DNA of 33,947 nucleotides, taken from CAZFDE01 sp964517795 (GTDB taxonomy: Bacteria; Planctomycetota; Phycisphaerae; Sedimentisphaerales; Anaerobacaceae). The position numbers were made by a program, and so were the translations under genes. The DNA lies in the NCBI GenBank assembly GCA_964517795.1, contig CAZFDE010000025.1, forward strand, positions 1-33,947. The letters are read 5' to 3'. Of the stretch, positions 15,160-22,543 are shown piece by piece. The notes under the pieces are model-generated. The model was not told the DNA's origin and searched no databases. It worked only from the letters and a program-made list of their open reading frames with translations. Position 1 is the first letter of the stretch. Every line of letters starts with the position of its first letter.

Positions 15160-16645
15160 TGTTTTGGGTTTCCTGATCTTTGATTTTTTCAATAATCGAT
15201 GTGGAGCTTTTACCCTCGACCAATTTAGCGAGAATGACCTGCCCGCCGCGTGCTTCGACAAATTCACGGCCGACAACCCCTTTATCTTTCCAGTCCTCGC
15301 CCTTGACCAGGATATCCGGTTCGACCTCCGTGATGATATCGAGCGGTGTCGGCTCGCCGAATAATGCGATATAATCGACACATTGCAGGGCACTGAGTAC
15401 GGCTGCACGATCCTGCTCATTATTGATCGGTCGGCCGGGCCCTTTATTCTGGCGGCGGACCGAGTCGTCACTATTAAGCCCGACAACTAAAATATCGCCG
15501 TGTGTTTTGCAGAAATTCAGGTATTCGATGTGCCCGCGATGGATTACATCGAAACAGCCGTTGGTAAAGACGATCTTGTGGCCTTGTTTGCGATGATGCC
15601 CCAACAGACGGACAAGCTGGTCCAGCGGCATGAATTTACCCAGATAGCCGTGGCTTTCCATCATAATCTCGTTGAGCATTTCTTCGATCGAGACGGTTGC
15701 CGCACCGAATTTTTCGACTTCGATCCCGCTGGCAACGTTAGCAAGCTGTACTGCGGTCAGGTAATCGCATCCGCCAGCGATGGTCGCGGCCAACGTCGAA
15801 AGGACCATGTCGCCGGCACCGGTTACATCGTACACGTTGCGCGGTTTGGTGGGAACCAGACATTCATCATCGGCACTTTTCAAGTATGCGCCTTCTTTGT
15901 CCATCGTAATAACCACGGCATCGAGTTTGAGTTCTTTGTACAGTTTGGCGGCTGCTTGAGCTGCAGTTGATTCATCGACGATATCAATCTCAGTTGCCAG
16001 GTGTGCTTCCTTGCGGTTCGGGGTGATCAAGGTGGCCCCTTTGTATTTCGAATAATCTTTATGCATGCAGGGATCGACCAGGATGGGTATGGCTGCCTTG
16101 CGGGCACGCTTGATCAGTTCCTGGCAAAATGCGTTGGATAAAAATCCTTTGTTATGGTCCTGCAGGCAGACAATATCGACCTGATCGAGTTTGCCGGTAT
16201 AAAGCTCGATCAATGTGGCGTAATCGTCTTCAGATAAAGGTTCGGTGGCTTCTTCATCGATTCGCATCAACTGCTGGGGGTGGCGATGCTGGGCCAGGCC
16301 GATGAGGCGCTGCTTGGTAATGGTCGGGCGGCTTTCATTGGTGACCAGACAACGGGTATCGGCCTGATAGTCACATAGTTTTTCCAGTAATTTTCGACCA
16401 TTCTCGTCATTGCCGATCGCACCCAGGCAGATTGGTTTTGCGCCAAGGACAGCCAGATCGGCGGCGACCGACCCGGCGCCGCCGCAGTCATATTCACGAC
16501 GGGCGATTTTCAGGACCGGGACCGGTGCTTCCGGGCTGATCCGCAGAGCATCGCCGTACACGCTGATATCCAGCATAAAATCGCCGACCACCAGTACCTG
16601 CGACTGTTTAAGGTTATTCAGTGTCTCGATGAGTTTTTCGTACAT
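15152..16645 (-). CDS. hldE: Bifunctional heptose-7-phosphate kinase / heptose-1-phosphate adenylyltransferase
   Basis: A 497-residue two-domain enzyme. Residues 1-335 are a PfkB/ribokinase-type kinase: VVGDFMLDISVYGDALRISPE at the N-terminus, GGAGSVAADLA (55-65), and the catalytic DVTGAGD with Asp279. Residues about 345-497 are a nucleotidyltransferase with TNGCFDVIHRGH (361-372), VGLNSDDSVRR and the SSTSIIEKI tail. It phosphorylates heptose 7-phosphate at C1 and, after GmhB action, couples the sugar to AMP. Domain order and length agree with E. coli HldE (477). Its stop overlaps the gmhA start. It begins 4 bases after lpxK ends. Confidence 0.97.
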   Translation of the reverse strand: MYEKLIETLNNLKQSQVLVVGDFMLDISVYGDALRISPEAPVPVLKIARREYDCGGAGSVAADLAVLGAKPICLGAIGNDENGRKLLEKLCDYQADTRCLVTNESRPTITKQRLIGLAQHRHPQQLMRIDEEATEPLSEDDYATLIELYTGKLDQVDIVCLQDHNKGFLSNAFCQELIKRARKAAIPILVDPCMHKDYSKYKGATLITPNRKEAHLATEIDIVDESTAAQAAAKLYKELKLDAVVITMDKEGAYLKSADDECLVPTKPRNVYDVTGAGDMVLSTLAATIAGGCDYLTAVQLANVASGIEVEKFGAATVSIEEMLNEIMMESHGYLGKFMPLDQLVRLLGHHRKQGHKIVFTNGCFDVIHRGHIEYLNFCKTHGDILVVGLNSDDSVRRQNKGPGRPINNEQDRAAVLSALQCVDYIALFGEPTPLDIITEVEPDILVKGEDWKDKGVVGREFVEARGGQVILAKLVEGKSSTSIIEKIKDQETQNNG

Positions 16646-16649
16646 TTGG

Positions 16650-17750
16650 TTATCCCAGTAAGCGATCGTTCGTCGTCAAATTTGAGTTTATTTTAACCGG
16701 TAATGCAGATTCTATCAATCCTTCTATTTTCAGTTGCCCTTCCGTGAAATGCAGTTCGACGACCAGAAATCTGAATGGGATCGGTGACGTGTCGATCAGT
16801 TCGGTCAGCTTGGTTCGGTCTTTTTCCGTGGTCAGAATAAACTCCGCTTGATGTTTTTGAGCAACTTCGACGAGTTCGTCCATATCTTTTTGCGTATAAT
16901 GATGATGGTCATCGAAAGCCCGTTGCTCGATGATGGTAATGCGTGCATTATTGAGTGTCTCGAAAAAAGCCTGCGGTGTGGCGATCCCACAGAAGGCAAA
17001 CACCTTTTTGTTTTTGAATTCATCTAAAGCGATCATATTGCCGCTTTTGTCAACAATAGTTGTCGGCCGATGAACGGTTTCTGCGAAAACGATATCTGTT
17101 TTAATGTTGTGAATACGCAGTTTGATTGCTTCTTTTTGTTCGGGCTTGGATTGATCGCATCGGGTCAGGATAACCGCATCGGCGCGGGCCAATGACTTGA
17201 TCGGTTCGCGCAGCAATCCGGCCGGCAGCAGTTTATCGTATCCGAATGGTTCGGTCGCATCGATCAATACGATATTAATATCCCGATGCAAACGACGATG
17301 CTGAAAGCCGTCATCCATCACGAATACATCGGGATTGGCCTTGGCGATCGCTTCTTTCGCGGCGTGAATACGGTTTGGGTTGACCATCACAATGCTGTTT
17401 GGGCAATGTTGTGCCAACAGTGCCGGTTCATCCAGTAATTGAGTCGTATCTGTGTGAGATTTGTAGCCCCGTGTCAGAACAGCCGCCTTATAACCGCGAT
17501 CGGCCAGGTATCGGCAAAGCCAGATAACCATGGGTGTCTTGCCTGTGCCGCCGGCGGTGATATTACCAATACTGACGACCGGTTTGTCAACGCGACGGAT
17601 GCCTTTGAAACCGATATCGTATAAAACGTTTCTCAGGCGAATACCGATTCCATAAGGCCCAGAGAGAATCCTCAATATCGCCCGCAACAGCATTGCTGCC
17701 GGGCCGCGCGTACCGCCTGAAATCAGATTGCGATATGCCGCCTGATTCAC
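16650..17750 (-). CDS. lpxK: Tetraacyldisaccharide 4'-kinase (lipid A)
   Basis: A 366-residue membrane-associated P-loop kinase that adds the 4'-phosphate to lipid A precursor. Walker A is in SIGNITAGGTGKTPMVI (residues about 62-78), followed by the LTRGYKS block and the DDGFQHRRLHRDINIVLID motif around 145-165. LLPAGLLREP is also characteristic. The N-terminal helix region (LLRAILRILSGPYGIGIRLRN) would bind the membrane. The proposed start is GTG at 17750, because the preceding residues (NQAAYRNLISG) belong to the conserved N-terminus; a clear Shine-Dalgarno is missing. It lies 21 bases after the isocitrate dehydrogenase stop. Its presence shows that the organism makes lipid A. Confidence 0.94.
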   Translation of the reverse strand: MNQAAYRNLISGGTRGPAAMLLRAILRILSGPYGIGIRLRNVLYDIGFKGIRRVDKPVVSIGNITAGGTGKTPMVIWLCRYLADRGYKAAVLTRGYKSHTDTTQLLDEPALLAQHCPNSIVMVNPNRIHAAKEAIAKANPDVFVMDDGFQHRRLHRDINIVLIDATEPFGYDKLLPAGLLREPIKSLARADAVILTRCDQSKPEQKEAIKLRIHNIKTDIVFAETVHRPTTIVDKSGNMIALDEFKNKKVFAFCGIATPQAFFETLNNARITIIEQRAFDDHHHYTQKDMDELVEVAQKHQAEFILTTEKDRTKLTELIDTSPIPFRFLVVELHFTEGQLKIEGLIESALPVKINSNLTTNDRLLG

Positions 17751-17771
17751 CTTCTGGATCTCGCAATGGAA

Positions 17772-18860
17772 TTATAGATTGCCGCTTTCGATCTTTTTAA
17801 TGATCGCATCGGCCATTTCGCTGGTCCCAACCGCCGTCGGGTCGTCACGGTCGGCTTTCATGTCATAGGTTACATCCTTGCCCTCGGCGATCACGGCCGC
17901 GACGGCTTTTTCGAGCATCTCCGCCTCGGCGATCTTATCCATGTATCGCAGCATCAATACGCCGCTGAGGATCAGTGCTGTCGGATTGACCTTGTTGAGC
18001 CCTTTATATTTCGGTGCGCTGCCGTGGGTGGCTTCGAAGATTGCGCCTTTTTCGCCGATATTTGCACCCGGGGCGACGCCGAGTCCGCCGACCAGGCCTG
18101 CACACAGATCGCTGATGATATCGCCGTAGAGGTTCGGCAGTACGATCACGTCATAGAGTTCGGGCTTTTGGATCAACTGCATGCACATGTTATCGACGAT
18201 GCGGTCCTCGAACTCGATATCGGTATATTCTTTAGCGACCTCGCGGCTGACGTCCAGCCACAGGCCATCCGAATACTTCATGATATTGGCTTTGTGTACG
18301 CTGGTGACCTTTTTACGGCCCGTTTTTTTGGCATAGTCGAACGCGAAACGAACAATCCGCCGGGTCCCTTCGACTGAGATCGGTTTGATGCTGATACCCG
18401 AATCCGGGCGAACTTTGCGATCACTGTGATCGTTGATCCAGTTCATCAGGGCGATCGTATCGTCTTTTCCTTTTTCGAATTCGATCCCGGCGTACAGGTC
18501 TTCGGTATTCTCGCGAACGACGACCAGGTCGATATTTGAATATTTGCTGCGGACACCTTCATAACTCTTGCACGGCCGCAGGCAGGCATACAAATCCAGC
18601 GTCTGGCGCAGGTGCACGTTGATACTGCGAAATCCCGTGCCGACCGGTGTGGTGATCGGGGCCTTGAGAGCGTTGCCGGTACGTTTGACCGCTTCCAGCG
18701 TCGCATCCGGCAGGGGTGTACCTTCACGATCCATAACATCGGTGCCGGCTTCGGCGATGACCCATGAAATACCCGGATCGGTTGCATCAATGCATCGGCG
18801 GGTCGCTTCGGCCAGTTCCGGGCCGATCCCGTCGCCTAAAATCAGTGTGATTTCCGTCAT
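17772..18860 (-). CDS. icd: Isocitrate/isopropylmalate dehydrogenase family, probably NAD-dependent isocitrate dehydrogenase
   Basis: A 362-residue beta-decarboxylating dehydrogenase. GDGIGPEL (9-16) and the substrate loop SINVHLRQTLDLYACLRP with Ser79, Asn81, Arg85 and Arg95, then Arg116 in VVVRENTEDLY, mark the isocitrate branch: Ser and Asn in that loop are absent in isopropylmalate dehydrogenases. YGDIISDLCAGLVGG holds the metal-binding aspartates, and FEATHGSAPKY is the cofactor region. The short length fits the NAD-type enzymes of 330-370 residues rather than the NADP type of about 415; cofactor choice is an inference. It is first in the lpxK-hldE-gmhAB operon, an odd place for a TCA-cycle enzyme, with a good promoter and AAGGA before the ATG. 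Confidence 0.88.
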   Translation of the reverse strand: MTEITLILGDGIGPELAEATRRCIDATDPGISWVIAEAGTDVMDREGTPLPDATLEAVKRTGNALKAPITTPVGTGFRSINVHLRQTLDLYACLRPCKSYEGVRSKYSNIDLVVVRENTEDLYAGIEFEKGKDDTIALMNWINDHSDRKVRPDSGISIKPISVEGTRRIVRFAFDYAKKTGRKKVTSVHKANIMKYSDGLWLDVSREVAKEYTDIEFEDRIVDNMCMQLIQKPELYDVIVLPNLYGDIISDLCAGLVGGLGVAPGANIGEKGAIFEATHGSAPKYKGLNKVNPTALILSGVLMLRYMDKIAEAEMLEKAVAAVIAEGKDVTYDMKADRDDPTAVGTSEMADAIIKKIESGNL

Positions 18861-18896
18861 AAATCCTTGCTCCTTAGAATCATAATAAAACGAAAG

Positions 18897-18925
18897 AGTT
18901 TAGCCGCTGGTGAGCGGTTTGTCAA
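18897..18925 (-). promoter_or_regulatory. Predicted promoter of the icd-lpxK-LPS operon with inverted repeat in the spacer
   Basis: Minus-strand TTGACA (18920-18925, perfect), 17-base spacer, TAAACT (18897-18902). The spacer holds CCGCT-4 bases-AGCGG (18904-18917), a possible repressor site. Expected start near 18890, about 30 bases before the ATG. Confidence 0.6.
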
Positions 18926-19064
18926 TCCACTGTTGAAATTCCGGAAATTAATCGATTTGATGCGATTTTGCTTGCATCCAGCACCAATTTCCAGTAAATT
19001 CCCGCCTTTCGTGTTGTATTTTTGGTTTACTTTGTTAAACTAAAAGTTTCAGTGAACAGTAACC

Positions 19065-19113
19065 GGCCTCGTTTTTTTTTACGAATCACGAGCCACGAGG
19101 CCCGAAACACGAA
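19065..19113 (+). repeat. Five imperfect 7-base tandem repeats upstream of tRNA-Lys, overlapping an inverted repeat
   Basis: Five consecutive heptamers (TTACGAA, TCACGAG, CCACGAG, GCCCGAA, ACACGAA) run from 19079 to 19113 and end 4 bases before the tRNA. They overlap an 8-bp-arm inverted repeat, GGCCTCGT (19065-19072) and ACGAGGCC (19095-19102), with nine T residues at 19072-19080. Confidence 0.55.
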
Positions 19114-19117
19114 TAAA

Positions 19118-19190
19118 GGGAGTGTAGCTCAGTCGGTAGAGCAACGGCCTTTTAAGCCGTAGGTCCTGGGTTCGAGTCCCAGCGCTCTCA
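19118..19190 (+). tRNA. tRNA-Lys (anticodon UUU)
   Basis: A 73-base cloverleaf. Acceptor GGGAGTG pairs with CGCTCTC, with G-U at 2:71 and 6:67; D-arm GCTC/GAGC; anticodon stem ACGGC/GCCGT enclosing CTTTTAA with TTT as anticodon; T-arm CTGGG-TTCGAGT-CCCAG; discriminator A. The CCA end is not encoded. No strong promoter could be fixed upstream; a weak TTGTAT...TAAACT lies at 19014-19041. Confidence 0.97.
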
Positions 19191-19259
19191 ATTTTCTTTT
19201 CGAGCACAGTTCCAAATCACTATCCCTGCGCAGGCCATTTTAGAGTACCGATTTAAAAT

Positions 19260-19281
19260 AAAAAAAGGGTCTTTCGACCCC
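19260..19281 (-). terminator. Rho-independent terminator of the GNAT gene
   Basis: Read on the minus strand: GGGTC (19276-19280), GAAA tetraloop, GACCC (19267-19271), then seven T residues. It lies 28 bases after the stop of the acetyltransferase gene. Confidence 0.88.
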
Positions 19282-19308
19282 AATTTTGGAAGAATTTGAT
19301 GAAGACGT

Positions 19309-20070
19309 TTATGCAATAGCCGGTTCGGGTTTTCCAAAAGCCAGTTCCGGATAGTGCGTTTGTTTTGTGGATTCGATCGTTTTCGGTGCGCCGGTGGCGG
19401 CCACATAGATATTGCTGGGTATGCCATGACTGAGTGTTTCGTGAACCCGTTCGAAACCGCATTTTTGATAAAGCCTGTTGGCCGCGATATTCGCCGCCCC
19501 AACCATCACCTTGACATGACTGATATTCTGGCGACGGTACATTTCGATACCGCGATGGATCAGGTCGGATGCGAAACCATGTTGCCGGGCTTCTTTGGAT
19601 ATAACGATTGACAACAGCTCAGCCGAAGGCAAATTAAGTTCTTCGGTTCGTTGCGGATAAAGCAGCGTTTCGACGATCCGTTTGATCCGGTTAAAGCGGA
19701 ATAATTTTCGTAACAACAGGAATCCAAATCGGATGCCTTTTTTCATCAGAATCTGTTTGTAAAGCGATGAAACACTTTCGGAAAATGCAACAAAACCAAG
19801 GACGTGCTCGTTTTGATCGACAAAGCCAAAGCATTGGCCGGTTTGAATGATTGCTTTATAGAGTGCAGTTACGAAATCGAGGCCGAGCGAACTAATAAAA
19901 CCGGTTGAAATGCCATCGATATGCAGTTTCGCAACATCCTGAGCGTGTTCAGCACCTAATACACGAAATTCAAGGCGTGTCTTCGGTTGTTCGGATATAA
20001 CGTCGACAAAAACAGAAGAATCATAAAGGTGTTCTGTTGTTTGCGGACTGTCTAATACTGTCTGGCTCAT
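19309..20070 (-). CDS. GNAT-family N-acetyltransferase
   Basis: A 253-residue protein. The acetyl-CoA-binding core is in the second half: ELLSIVISKEARQHGFASDLIHRGIEMYRR carries the Q/R-x-x-G-x-A loop, and AANRLYQKCGFERV is the usual C-terminal motif A/B end. The first 35 residues are polar and probably disordered; the last 25 (TGAPKTIESTKQ and on) are likewise outside the fold. A middle basic segment (KKGIRFGFLLLRKLFRFNRIKR) is unusual for GNATs and could contact membrane or nucleic acid. The substrate is unknown. The chosen ATG at 20070 has GGAG nine bases upstream; an in-frame TTG at 20088 is less likely. Its promoter is a perfect consensus and its leader is about 130 bases, so regulated expression is plausible. 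Confidence 0.85.
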   Translation of the reverse strand: MSQTVLDSPQTTEHLYDSSVFVDVISEQPKTRLEFRVLGAEHAQDVAKLHIDGISTGFISSLGLDFVTALYKAIIQTGQCFGFVDQNEHVLGFVAFSESVSSLYKQILMKKGIRFGFLLLRKLFRFNRIKRIVETLLYPQRTEELNLPSAELLSIVISKEARQHGFASDLIHRGIEMYRRQNISHVKVMVGAANIAANRLYQKCGFERVHETLSHGIPSNIYVAATGAPKTIESTKQTHYPELAFGKPEPAIA

Positions 20071-20208
20071 TCTTAGGTCTCCAACCAATAAACGTTACTA
20101 TATGCAATATATGCACACGAGAGACCGAGTCATGTGAAAACAAATCACATACCCAGAATGAGTTTTCTTTCCCCGACATGAACTTTCTCTTCCACCCCAA
20201 TTTTCCAC

Positions 20209-20237
20209 ATTATAAAAGGTTTGTAATGATATGTCAA
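20209..20237 (-). promoter_or_regulatory. Consensus promoter for the GNAT gene
   Basis: Minus-strand TTGACA (20232-20237), 17-base spacer, TATAAT (20209-20214): a 12/12 match. The start would be near 20202, leaving a leader of about 130 bases. The leader contains ATGTGA-7 bases-TCACAT, able to fold as a hairpin. Confidence 0.8.
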
Positions 20238-20297
20238 GAAAAAAATGACCGAATATTCCGCAATTTTGTTAACATACGATAACTTCTTTTTATAAAG

Positions 20298-20311
20298 AAA
20301 GTTGCAACTTT
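20298..20311. repeat. 14-bp perfect palindrome
   Basis: AAAGTTGCAACTTT lies between the tRNA-Val terminator and the GNAT promoter, about 60 bases upstream of its -35 box. It could be a regulator-binding site; no second copy was noticed. Confidence 0.3.
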
Positions 20312-20332
20312 GTGTTTTTCTGTTGCGATAAT

Positions 20333-20359
20333 AAAAAACCTGCATAAAAGCAGATTTTT
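20333..20359 (-). terminator. Rho-independent terminator of tRNA-Val
   Basis: On the minus strand AAAAATCTGC, a 6-base loop TTTTAT and GCAGGTTTTT form a 10-pair stem with one T-G pair; the T-run serves as tail. It begins 4 bases after the tRNA. Confidence 0.8.
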
Positions 20360-20362
20360 CAT

Positions 20363-20436
20363 TGGGCGATACAGGACTTGAACCTGTGGCCTTCTGCGTG
20401 TAAAGCAGACGCTCTAGCCAACTGAGCTAATCGCCC
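20363..20436 (-). tRNA. tRNA-Val (anticodon UAC)
   Basis: A 74-base cloverleaf on the minus strand. Acceptor GGGCGAT pairs perfectly with ATCGCCC; D-arm GCTC/GAGC; anticodon stem TCTGC/GCAGA enclosing TTTACAC with TAC; T-arm ACAGG-TTCAAGT-CCTGT; discriminator A. CCA is not encoded. It has its own promoter and terminator, so it is a single-gene unit. Confidence 0.97.
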
Positions 20437-20445
20437 GATAGATGA

Positions 20446-20474
20446 ATCATAGCTGTTTTTGGCCCTTGCGTCAA
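20446..20474 (-). promoter_or_regulatory. Predicted promoter of tRNA-Val
   Basis: Minus-strand TTGACG (20469-20474), 17-base spacer, TATGAT (20446-20451), 5/6 in each box. It overlaps the -35 region of a divergent promoter for the nitroreductase gene. Confidence 0.7.
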
Positions 20475-20494
20475 CGATTTTCGTTGTTTATAGT
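20466..20494 (+). promoter_or_regulatory. Possible promoter of the nitroreductase gene with palindromic spacer
   Basis: TTGCGT (20466-20471), 17-base spacer, TATAGT (20489-20494). The palindrome CAACGA-TTT-TCGTTG (20472-20486) fills the spacer. The -35 box is weak (3/6), so the call is tentative. Confidence 0.4.
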
Positions 20495-20532
20495 ATCGGT
20501 CAACAGGACTGTTTATGGAAAGGATTTAGCCA

Positions 20533-21045
20533 ATGAATGTGCTTGAAGCGATCAAAAAACGGTATTCATGCCGTGCATACGAAAACAAACCGGTCGAACA
20601 GGAAAAGCTGGATATCATCTTTGAGGCGGCCCGGCTGGCTCCTTCGGCAAAGAACCTGCAGGATTGGCGGTTCGTGGTGGTTACAGACGAAAGCATGCGT
20701 CAACAGGTCGCAGCGGCAACGAATCGGCCGGATGTTTTCAGCAAAGCCGGCATCATTTTGGCCGCTTGCAGCAATAACGCCGAGACCATGAAATGCGGCC
20801 AGCGGATCGCCCCGATTGATGTATCGATCGCACTGGAGCATATCGCGTTGCAGGCGGCGGATCTGGGATTAGGGACCTGCTGGATTGGGTCATTTGATAT
20901 GCCGGTGGTTCGCCAATTGCTGCAAATCCCGGATGATATCGAGATCGTCGAGCTGATGACAATCGGCTATCCGGCCGATGCGTATAAAGAACCCAGTCGA
21001 GTGGCGGTTCAGGATATCGTCTGCTATGAGAAGTGGCAATTCTGA
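20533..21045 (+). CDS. Nitroreductase-family flavoprotein
   Basis: A 170-residue protein of the short nitroreductase class, expected to bind FMN as a homodimer and to reduce a substrate with NAD(P)H. The N-terminal FMN contact RYSCRAYENKPV (residues 10-21), LAPSAKNLQDWRFVVV (35-50), the LEHIALQAADLGLGTCWIGSF block and the end-of-fold MTIGYPAD are conserved landmarks. The natural substrate cannot be inferred. The start has AAAGGAT about 10 bases upstream. The gene stands alone between tRNA-Val (divergent) and tRNA-Ala (same strand). Confidence 0.92.
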   Translation: MNVLEAIKKRYSCRAYENKPVEQEKLDIIFEAARLAPSAKNLQDWRFVVVTDESMRQQVAAATNRPDVFSKAGIILAACSNNAETMKCGQRIAPIDVSIALEHIALQAADLGLGTCWIGSFDMPVVRQLLQIPDDIEIVELMTIGYPADAYKEPSRVAVQDIVCYEKWQF

Positions 21046-21064
21046 TCGATCGGGTGATTTGGGC

Positions 21065-21093
21065 TTGTCATTTGAATCTCGGGTTGTTAGAAT
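21065..21093 (+). promoter_or_regulatory. Predicted promoter of tRNA-Ala
   Basis: TTGTCA (21065-21070), 17-base spacer, TAGAAT (21088-21093), 5/6 in each box. Expected start near 21100, seven bases before the tRNA. Confidence 0.7.
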
Positions 21094-21106
21094 AATCAAA
21101 AATAAT

Positions 21107-21177
21107 GGGGACGTGGTGTAACGGGAGCACACCGCGGTCGCATCGCGGAAATGAGGGTTCGATTCCCTTCGTCTCCA
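21107..21177 (+). tRNA. tRNA-Ala (anticodon CGC)
   Basis: A 71-base cloverleaf. Acceptor GGGGACG pairs with CGTCTCC and shows the G3-U70 wobble that identifies alanine tRNAs. D-arm GTGT/GCAC has a short loop; anticodon stem CCGCG/CGCGG encloses GTCGCAT with CGC; variable loop is 4 bases; T-arm GAGGG-TTCGATT-CCCTT; discriminator A. CCA is not encoded. Confidence 0.93.
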
Positions 21178-21185
21178 TTTCATAA

Positions 21186-21230
21186 AAGAAGCAGTTTGTT
21201 CCGGAGCGGTTCAAACTGCTTCTTGTTTTT
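21186..21230. terminator. Bidirectional terminator between tRNA-Ala and metK
   Basis: A perfect 13-bp stem (21186-21198 with 21212-21224) closes a 13-base loop. A T-rich tail TTGTTTTT follows on the plus strand, and a shorter T-run exists on the minus strand, so it can end both tRNA-Ala and the converging metK transcripts. Confidence 0.88.
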
Positions 21231-21242
21231 ATGGTTCATACG

Positions 21243-22454
21243 CTATTTTCTGGTCAGGCCGGCGGCTTTTCGCAGCTTAGCGACCATGTCGGTCTTTTCC
21301 CAGGTGAAGTCCGGCAGATTACGTCCGAAATGGCCGCCGTGAGCGGTCTGGGCATAGACCGGCCTTAGCAGGTTCAGGTGTTTGATCATTTTCTTCGGTG
21401 TCAGCGGGAACAGGTCACAGACAATCCGGCTAAGTTTTTCTTCGCTGATCTTCGAGGTGCCCTCGGTGTCGATCAGCACCGAGATCGGATCGGCCACGCC
21501 AATCGCATAGGATAGCTGCACTTCGCAGGCATCGGCCAGTTTGGCCGCAACGATATTTTTGGCGATATAGCGGGCCATATAGGAAGCGGTGCGGTCCACC
21601 TTGGATGGGTCTTTGCCGCTGAAAGCGCCGCCGCCGTGCGAGCCGCGTCCACCGTAGGTATCGACGATGATCTTCCTTCCGGTCAGGCCGGTATCGCCGT
21701 GCGGGCCGCCGACCACAAACCGACCGGTGGGATTAATATGGAAAATCGTATCTTTGTCCACTAGCCGCTTGGGCAGTACCGGTGTGATGACTTTTTCGAC
21801 AATCCCTTTTTTCAAAGAGCGGTATGATACGGATGGATCATGCTGGGTCGAAACCACCACCGTGTGGATGCGTTTGGGTTTGCCGTTTAGATATTCGACC
21901 GTAACCTGGCTTTTACCATCCGGCCGCAGCCATTTGAGTCTTTTACTTTTTCGTACCGATTCGAGTTTAAGCGTCAACTTATGGGCCAGTTGGATCGGCA
22001 TCGGCATCAGTTCGCGGGTTTCGTTGCAGGCAAAACCGAACATCAAGCCCTGGTCGCCGGCACCTTGTTCTTTATGCAGGCCGGTGCCTTCGGTTACGCC
22101 CTGAGAGATATCGGGGCTTTGTTTGTTCAGCGTGACCATCACCGCGCAATTATCGGCGTCAAATCCCAGCGCCGGGTCGGTATAGCCGATCTTACGGATC
22201 GTATCGCGGACGACCTGAGGGACATCGACGGTTGCGTTCGATGTAATTTCGCCGGCGACAACGACCAGGCCGGTAGCCACGAGTGTTTCACAGGCGACGC
22301 GGCTTTTCGGATCCTGCGCGATCATTGCATCGAGGATCGCATCGGAAATATGATCACAGACTTTATCGGGATGACCCATCGTTACGGATTCGCTGGTGAA
22401 TAAATGCGAGTTGGTGTCACAGTGTGGATTAGAATGAATGTGTCGTTTGCCCAT
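21243..22454 (-). CDS. metK: S-adenosylmethionine synthase
   Basis: A 403-residue cytosolic enzyme making SAM from methionine and ATP. The N-terminal LFTSESVTMGHPDKVCD has His28 and Asp30 for ATP and metal; GAGDQGLMFG (131-140) is the first family signature and GGGAFSGKD, just before VDRTASYMARYIAKN, the second. The start gives an N-terminal extension of about 13 residues (GKRHIHSNPHCDTNS, rich in His) relative to E. coli; no other start between it and the conserved core is present. Shine-Dalgarno is weak (AAGGGT). A promoter is visible but no SAM riboswitch. It converges with tRNA-Ala. Confidence 0.97.
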   Translation of the reverse strand: MGKRHIHSNPHCDTNSHLFTSESVTMGHPDKVCDHISDAILDAMIAQDPKSRVACETLVATGLVVVAGEITSNATVDVPQVVRDTIRKIGYTDPALGFDADNCAVMVTLNKQSPDISQGVTEGTGLHKEQGAGDQGLMFGFACNETRELMPMPIQLAHKLTLKLESVRKSKRLKWLRPDGKSQVTVEYLNGKPKRIHTVVVSTQHDPSVSYRSLKKGIVEKVITPVLPKRLVDKDTIFHINPTGRFVVGGPHGDTGLTGRKIIVDTYGGRGSHGGGAFSGKDPSKVDRTASYMARYIAKNIVAAKLADACEVQLSYAIGVADPISVLIDTEGTSKISEEKLSRIVCDLFPLTPKKMIKHLNLLRPVYAQTAHGGHFGRNLPDFTWEKTDMVAKLRKAAGLTRK

Positions 22455-22505
22455 TTGTTTTTTACCCTTTTTTAACTTAACTCCATGATTTACGATTGAG
22501 CGGTT

Positions 22506-22533
22506 ATCGTATCGTTTGAATTGCAGTTGTCAA
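22506..22533 (-). promoter_or_regulatory. Predicted promoter of metK
   Basis: Minus-strand TTGACA (22528-22533, perfect), 16-base spacer, TACGAT (22506-22511). Expected start near 22499, giving a leader of about 45 bases, too short for a SAM riboswitch. Confidence 0.6.
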
Positions 22534-22543
22534 GGAAAATCAA

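Noticed and set aside
15160..15486. 109-codon upstream extension of gmhA
   Set aside because: It overlaps the adenylyltransferase domain of hldE. The ATG at 15159 gives the normal length and has a Shine-Dalgarno.
20021..20179. 52-codon frame in the GNAT leader as a leader peptide
   Set aside because: Ribosome-binding support is poor, and no repeated regulatory codons or attenuator with T-run are seen.
22455..22543. Possible SAM riboswitch before metK
   Set aside because: The leader from the predicted start is only about 45 bases and shows no SAM aptamer core or expression-platform hairpin.
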